Shown here piece after piece: positions 6,192 to 8,729 of a DNA stretch of 8,729 nt; position 1 is the first letter of the stretch, and every line of letters begins with the position of its first letter. Made by a program: the position numbers and the translations under genes. Source of the stretch: an uncultured Oscillospiraceae bacterium (GTDB lineage Bacteria; Bacillota; Clostridia; Oscillospirales; Acutalibacteraceae); NCBI GenBank assembly GCA_905200265.1, contig CAJKJS010000044.1:1-8729 (forward strand). The letters run 5' to 3'. Under the pieces are notes generated by a model. That model made no database searches, was not told where the DNA came from, and was given only the letters and a program-made list of their open reading frames with translations.

Positions 6192-6200
6192 TGGTATGAT
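6192..6200 (+). promoter_or_regulatory. Extended -10 promoter of the surface-protein gene
   Basis: TGGTATGAT holds a -10 box TATGAT (6195-6200, one mismatch from consensus) with an extended TG at 6192-6193. No convincing -35 is visible. The A/T-rich stretch at 6120-6160 upstream, including TTGAA-N5-TTCAA at 6138-6152, could act as an UP element or protein site. The leader would be about 110 bases. Confidence 0.5.
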
Positions 6201-6297
6201 GAAAGCACAGAAAGGGAAGCCCCTCGTAAAAGGCCCCTTCCTTCATGAAACGATCTTTTCTTGGCCGCTCATCCTTCCGCTGCCAAAATTTAAAAAA

Positions 6298-6318
6298 GGA
6301 GGAGAGGTATGTAACATG
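6298..6318 (+). promoter_or_regulatory. Ribosome binding site with a start-stop codon pair before the true ATG
   Basis: AGGAGG at 6298-6303 sits five bases before an ATG at 6309 that is followed at once by TAA (6312-6314). One base later comes the ATG (6316) of the surface-protein gene, for which GGAGAGG (6301-6307) gives an eight-base spacing. A ribosome could therefore initiate on a one-codon frame and terminate or re-initiate next to the true start. The layout is visible; any effect is inferred. Confidence 0.45.
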
Positions 6319-7992
6319 AAACACGCAGCAAGAAAAACCACATCCATGCTGCTCAGCGCCCTGTTGCTGGGATCCAGCTGCCTGATGGGTGTATCGGCTG
6401 ACGAAGTCGCCACTGACCCGGTTTCCGTGGATACGGAAAATTCGTACTATGACAGTGCGGATAAAACGTATCATGTGGCCTTGACCATCAACGAAACCGC
6501 CGGTGACGATGTTACAGTTGAACTGAGCGACGCTATTGTGGATACTCTGTACACGCAAGTTTCTTACTGGTTGCCGGGCGATTCTTTTCAAATCCAGGTA
6601 ACGATTACGAACAATTCTGATAAAGTTTACAAGTATGCAGACAATAGCTTTACCATTACGCCGGCCAAATATGGTGTCTTGAGCGACTTTATCGGGTATG
6701 ATGGAGAAGCAATTCCCTTCGCCTATATTTCCGGTATTGCCACCACAAGCAAAGCCATTTACAAAAATTTGTTTGACAAAAGTAAGAGCGGTGACATCAC
6801 TGCTGCCGACATGTTTGGCATCTATGACAAGTTGGCGGAAAAAAACTACACCGGCGATAACGCTCTGACCGAATATATGCTGGACTATTATAACGACCTT
6901 TATCATACGTCGTATGCTACTTGGAATGAACTGGTTGCCGCCAAGCCCTCGCTGGGCGAAACGTTTGCCGGTTTCGGCGACAACGGATTGTTTACCATGA
7001 GCCTTAGCTACATGGAATCCATGTGCGAAGCCCATCCGGAAATGTCCCCTTACGTTATGTATGAAGTCATTGACGACACGACAAATCCTGATGATCCCAC
7101 TGTCCGGGTGCAGTTCAAGTGGCCGGAACAGGATTTGGCCGCTTTCAGCTACAATTTTTTCTATCAGGATCTTTTCTCTGCGGCCTATGGCATGGAAGAA
7201 TGCGATCAGCTAAACCCCAACCGCAACACATCCTTCACCCGCACCCGCGGTGTTGGCGATTATGCGGATTCCTCCAGTGACCTGTATCAGCAGACAAATG
7301 GCTATTTTGCCTCTCTGGAAAATGCGGATTCCCTGGCAACCGGCGAATCGATCACCTTTGATATGAAGCTGGCGATGGATGGTCCTTATACCGGTAACGG
7401 CTATATGAACTATAAATTCTCGTTTGCCAATTCCATCGGCTTTACCCGCATCGACACCACCTACCAGATCGTACACCAGTACTACACCAGTGTAGACGGC
7501 GGCGACTATGAACTGGATGGCACGGTGGTCAGCGATCCGATCTCCGGCATGGTAGGCGATGTCATCAATGCAGCTGACATCGAAAAACTGCTGCAGTATG
7601 GCGACAACGAATACACCTACTATGGCGATAACGGTTCGATTTCCCTCGTACTGGATGCCAGCACCAACCTGGTTATCATTGAATACCACCGCGATTATAC
7701 CACGCCGGAAGAACCCGAAGAACCGGACAATCCCAACAATCCCAATCCGCCTGTCGACCCCAGTGATCCCGGCGAAGATATCAATGATCCCGATATCCCC
7801 ACCACGGGCGGCACGGACACCAACACCGGCGATGACACGAACTCCGACAATAATGATGAATCCATCGATGACGGTGAAACGCCCCTGGCGCCTGCTACCG
7901 GCGATACCAGCAACCTGGCTGTTGTTTTGACGGTTGTTGTTATGGCTTCGGCTCTGGCTGTTGTGGTTCTGCGCAAGAAGGCTCATAACTAA
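6316..7992 (+). CDS. Secreted, probably sortase-anchored surface protein with MucBP-like domain
   Basis: A 558-residue extracellular protein of unknown binding partner. Residues 1-28 form a classical signal peptide (M-K-H-A-A-R-K-T basic start, hydrophobic core, probable cut after V-S-A before Asp29). Residues about 60-120 look like a beta-sandwich of the L-P-G-D-S-F-Q-I-Q-V-T-I-T-N-N-S type. D-K-S-K-S-G-D-I-T-A-A-D at 154-165 resembles a single EF-hand/dockerin calcium loop. A second beta-rich part includes M-D-G-P-Y-T-G-N-G-Y-M-N-Y-K-F. Residues 386-460 resemble a MucBP/Mub-B2-like repeat (V-H-Q-Y-Y start, I-I-E-Y-H end). Residues 463-525 are a Pro, Asp, Asn, Thr stalk. The tail is P-A-T-G-D (526-530), a hydrophobic segment (about 534-552) and R-K-K-A-H-N, the layout of a sortase signal, though without canonical LPXTG. 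An open frame runs back to 6073, but ATG 6316 is required by the signal peptide and ribosome binding site. It is a single-gene unit between two terminators. Host mucin or plant glycan adhesion is a guess. Confidence 0.85.
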   Translation: MKHAARKTTSMLLSALLLGSSCLMGVSADEVATDPVSVDTENSYYDSADKTYHVALTINETAGDDVTVELSDAIVDTLYTQVSYWLPGDSFQIQVTITNNSDKVYKYADNSFTITPAKYGVLSDFIGYDGEAIPFAYISGIATTSKAIYKNLFDKSKSGDITAADMFGIYDKLAEKNYTGDNALTEYMLDYYNDLYHTSYATWNELVAAKPSLGETFAGFGDNGLFTMSLSYMESMCEAHPEMSPYVMYEVIDDTTNPDDPTVRVQFKWPEQDLAAFSYNFFYQDLFSAAYGMEECDQLNPNRNTSFTRTRGVGDYADSSSDLYQQTNGYFASLENADSLATGESITFDMKLAMDGPYTGNGYMNYKFSFANSIGFTRIDTTYQIVHQYYTSVDGGDYELDGTVVSDPISGMVGDVINAADIEKLLQYGDNEYTYYGDNGSISLVLDASTNLVIIEYHRDYTTPEEPEEPDNPNNPNPPVDPSDPGEDINDPDIPTTGGTDTNTGDDTNSDNNDESIDDGETPLAPATGDTSNLAVVLTVVVMASALAVVVLRKKAHN

Positions 7993-8020
7993 GCACAACG
8001 AATCAGGTTTCCTTACAACA

Positions 8021-8057
8021 AGAAAAAGGCCCTCGCCACATGGCGGGGGCTTTTTCT
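8021..8057. terminator. Bidirectional terminator between convergent genes
   Basis: AGAAAAAGGCCCTCGCCA (8021-8038) pairs with TGGCGGGGGCTTTTTCT (8041-8057) with one unpaired base and a G-U pair; the loop is effectively ACAT. It is flanked by A and T tracts on the respective sides, so it serves both the plus-strand surface-protein gene ending at 7992 and the minus-strand gene ending at 8073. Confidence 0.9.
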
Positions 8058-8072
8058 ATGAAAAAAACGCTT

Positions 8073-8729
8073 TTATTTTATTGCTTTTTTGTTTTCATAC
8101 GCCTGCCAGGCTGTTGCCATCATAAACGAAAACGCCTGCGCTTCCGGGGATACGCCCGGTTTATCGAACGTGGGTGCTCCGCATACGGGAAAAACAAATC
8201 CATAGGTATCCGTATGTACCATGGCTCCTTTTCGCATAAGCTCCGCTTCTGTGATATACGTTTCCGGCAGCCATCCTTCTATCACTCCTCGATAAATGAC
8301 ATAAGCCGTCATTTGGGAAAGGTTCCATTCTGAAAACGAATGGGGATCATCCACGACATTGTGAAAACTTCCGTCTGTACACCGATACGATAATACTCCA
8401 TCCAGCAGCGTGCGGGCCATTTGCCGCAAGCGAGCCCGGTCTTTTTCCCGGCCCTCTGGTAAAAGGGAGGCGGTACGCAAGAGCCCGGCCATGGTCCAGC
8501 CACTACCGGTGCCCCAATGGGATGCATCGGGATAGGTACCGCTTTTATCATCCCAGATATGCCGCATGACACCAGCTGTCGGGTCGTATAAAGCCTGCCA
8601 ATAAGCATCCATGTGCAAAAGGGCTCCCTCTATATCGCCCACCGCCGCTAAAAACGGCGGCAACATATAAGGGGAATCCGACCAGAACTGGCCGCTGGTT
8701 TCCAAATGGTGCAGAACTCCCCGGGCATT
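8073..8729 (-). CDS. GH88/GH105-like unsaturated uronyl hydrolase, C-terminal part
   Basis: The last 218 residues of a six-hairpin (alpha/alpha)6 glycosidase. The 5' part lies beyond the right window edge: the frame is open to position 8729 and no good start is present (a TTG at 8705 falls inside the conserved catalytic segment). Such enzymes remove the 4,5-unsaturated uronic acid left at the end of oligosaccharides by pectin, rhamnogalacturonan or glycosaminoglycan lyases. Visible signatures, numbered from the window edge, are Q-F-W-S-D-S-P-Y-M (14-22), whose Asp18 aligns with the catalytic aspartate of the YteR type, S-H-W-G-T-G-S-G-W (70-78) in place of the common W-A-R-G-N-G-W, and C-terminal V-C-G-A-P-T-F-D-K-P-G-V-S-P-E-A-Q-A-F. 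The W-G-T-G-x-G-W variant suggests a less studied subgroup. No signal peptide can be judged. The neighbourhood beyond the window would show whether a polysaccharide locus is present. Confidence 0.8.
   Translation of the reverse strand, partial: NARGVLHHLETSGQFWSDSPYMLPPFLAAVGDIEGALLHMDAYWQALYDPTAGVMRHIWDDKSGTYPDASHWGTGSGWTMAGLLRTASLLPEGREKDRARLRQMARTLLDGVLSYRCTDGSFHNVVDDPHSFSEWNLSQMTAYVIYRGVIEGWLPETYITEAELMRKGAMVHTDTYGFVFPVCGAPTFDKPGVSPEAQAFSFMMATAWQAYENKKAIK

Noticed and set aside
6073..6315. N-terminal extension of the surface protein by 81 residues
   Set aside because: It starts in the iorB terminator, contains the promoter, and would bury the signal peptide internally.
6148..7035. Long minus-strand open frame (295 codons) opposite the surface-protein gene
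   Set aside because: The plus strand has a signal peptide, domains, a ribosome binding site and a promoter; the opposite frame has no recognisable motif and spans the plus-strand promoter and leader.
7700..7890. Tandem repeats or a CRISPR-like array in the stalk-coding region
   Set aside because: The region is low in complexity at protein level, but has no regular repeat unit or spacers at DNA level.
7210..7998. Minus-strand open frame (262 codons) rich in Ile, Val and Gly
   Set aside because: Its composition is the reverse image of Asp/Asn/Thr codons on the plus strand; no ribosome binding site or family resemblance.

Overview
The window looks like chromosomal DNA of an anaerobic, Gram-positive gut-type Firmicute, most likely a member of the Clostridia near Oscillospiraceae/Ruminococcaceae. 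The evidence is moderate base composition, strong AGGAGG-type ribosome binding sites, extended -10 promoters (TGNTATAAT), T-tailed hairpin terminators, a ferredoxin-dependent 2-oxoacid oxidoreductase, and a secreted protein ending in a sortase-type tail. The taxon is inferred from these features; I saw no taxonomic marker gene.

Layout from left to right: (1) Positions 1-126 hold a probable terminator of an upstream gene and an extended -10 promoter. (2) Positions 127-1511 are a two-gene operon with a 16-base overlap: a metal-dependent amidohydrolase (PF04909 type) and a type 1 isopentenyl-diphosphate isomerase (idi). (3) Positions 1519-1673 hold a terminator whose descending arm runs into the next promoter, followed by a roughly 90-base leader. 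(4) Positions 1674-6066 are a four-gene co-directional cluster: an AMP-forming acyl/aryl-CoA ligase, a small TrpR/YerC-like DNA-binding protein, and iorA and iorB, the two subunits of indolepyruvate:ferredoxin oxidoreductase. It ends at a clear terminator at 6078-6115. (5) Positions 6192-7992 hold a separately promoted gene for a secreted, probably sortase-anchored surface protein with a MucBP-like repeat and a Pro/Asp/Asn-rich stalk. (6) A symmetrical, bidirectional terminator at 8021-8057 separates it from (7) a convergent minus-strand gene, cut by the right window edge, for a GH88/GH105-like unsaturated uronyl hydrolase. No stretch longer than about 250 bases lacks a gene.

The cluster in region 4 is the most coherent unit. 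IorAB interconverts aryl-pyruvates and aryl-acetyl-CoA with ferredoxin as electron carrier. An AMP-forming ligase makes aryl-acetyl-CoA from free aryl acids at the cost of two phosphate bonds. A TrpR-family protein would be a natural controller of aromatic amino acid metabolism. Together they suggest an aryl-acid salvage route running IOR in the reductive, carboxylating direction, although the oxidative direction (aromatic amino acid breakdown) cannot be excluded from sequence. The individual families are known. What may be new is the regulator-enzyme linkage, an unusual N-terminal insert in the ligase, and several small leader or translation-control structures.
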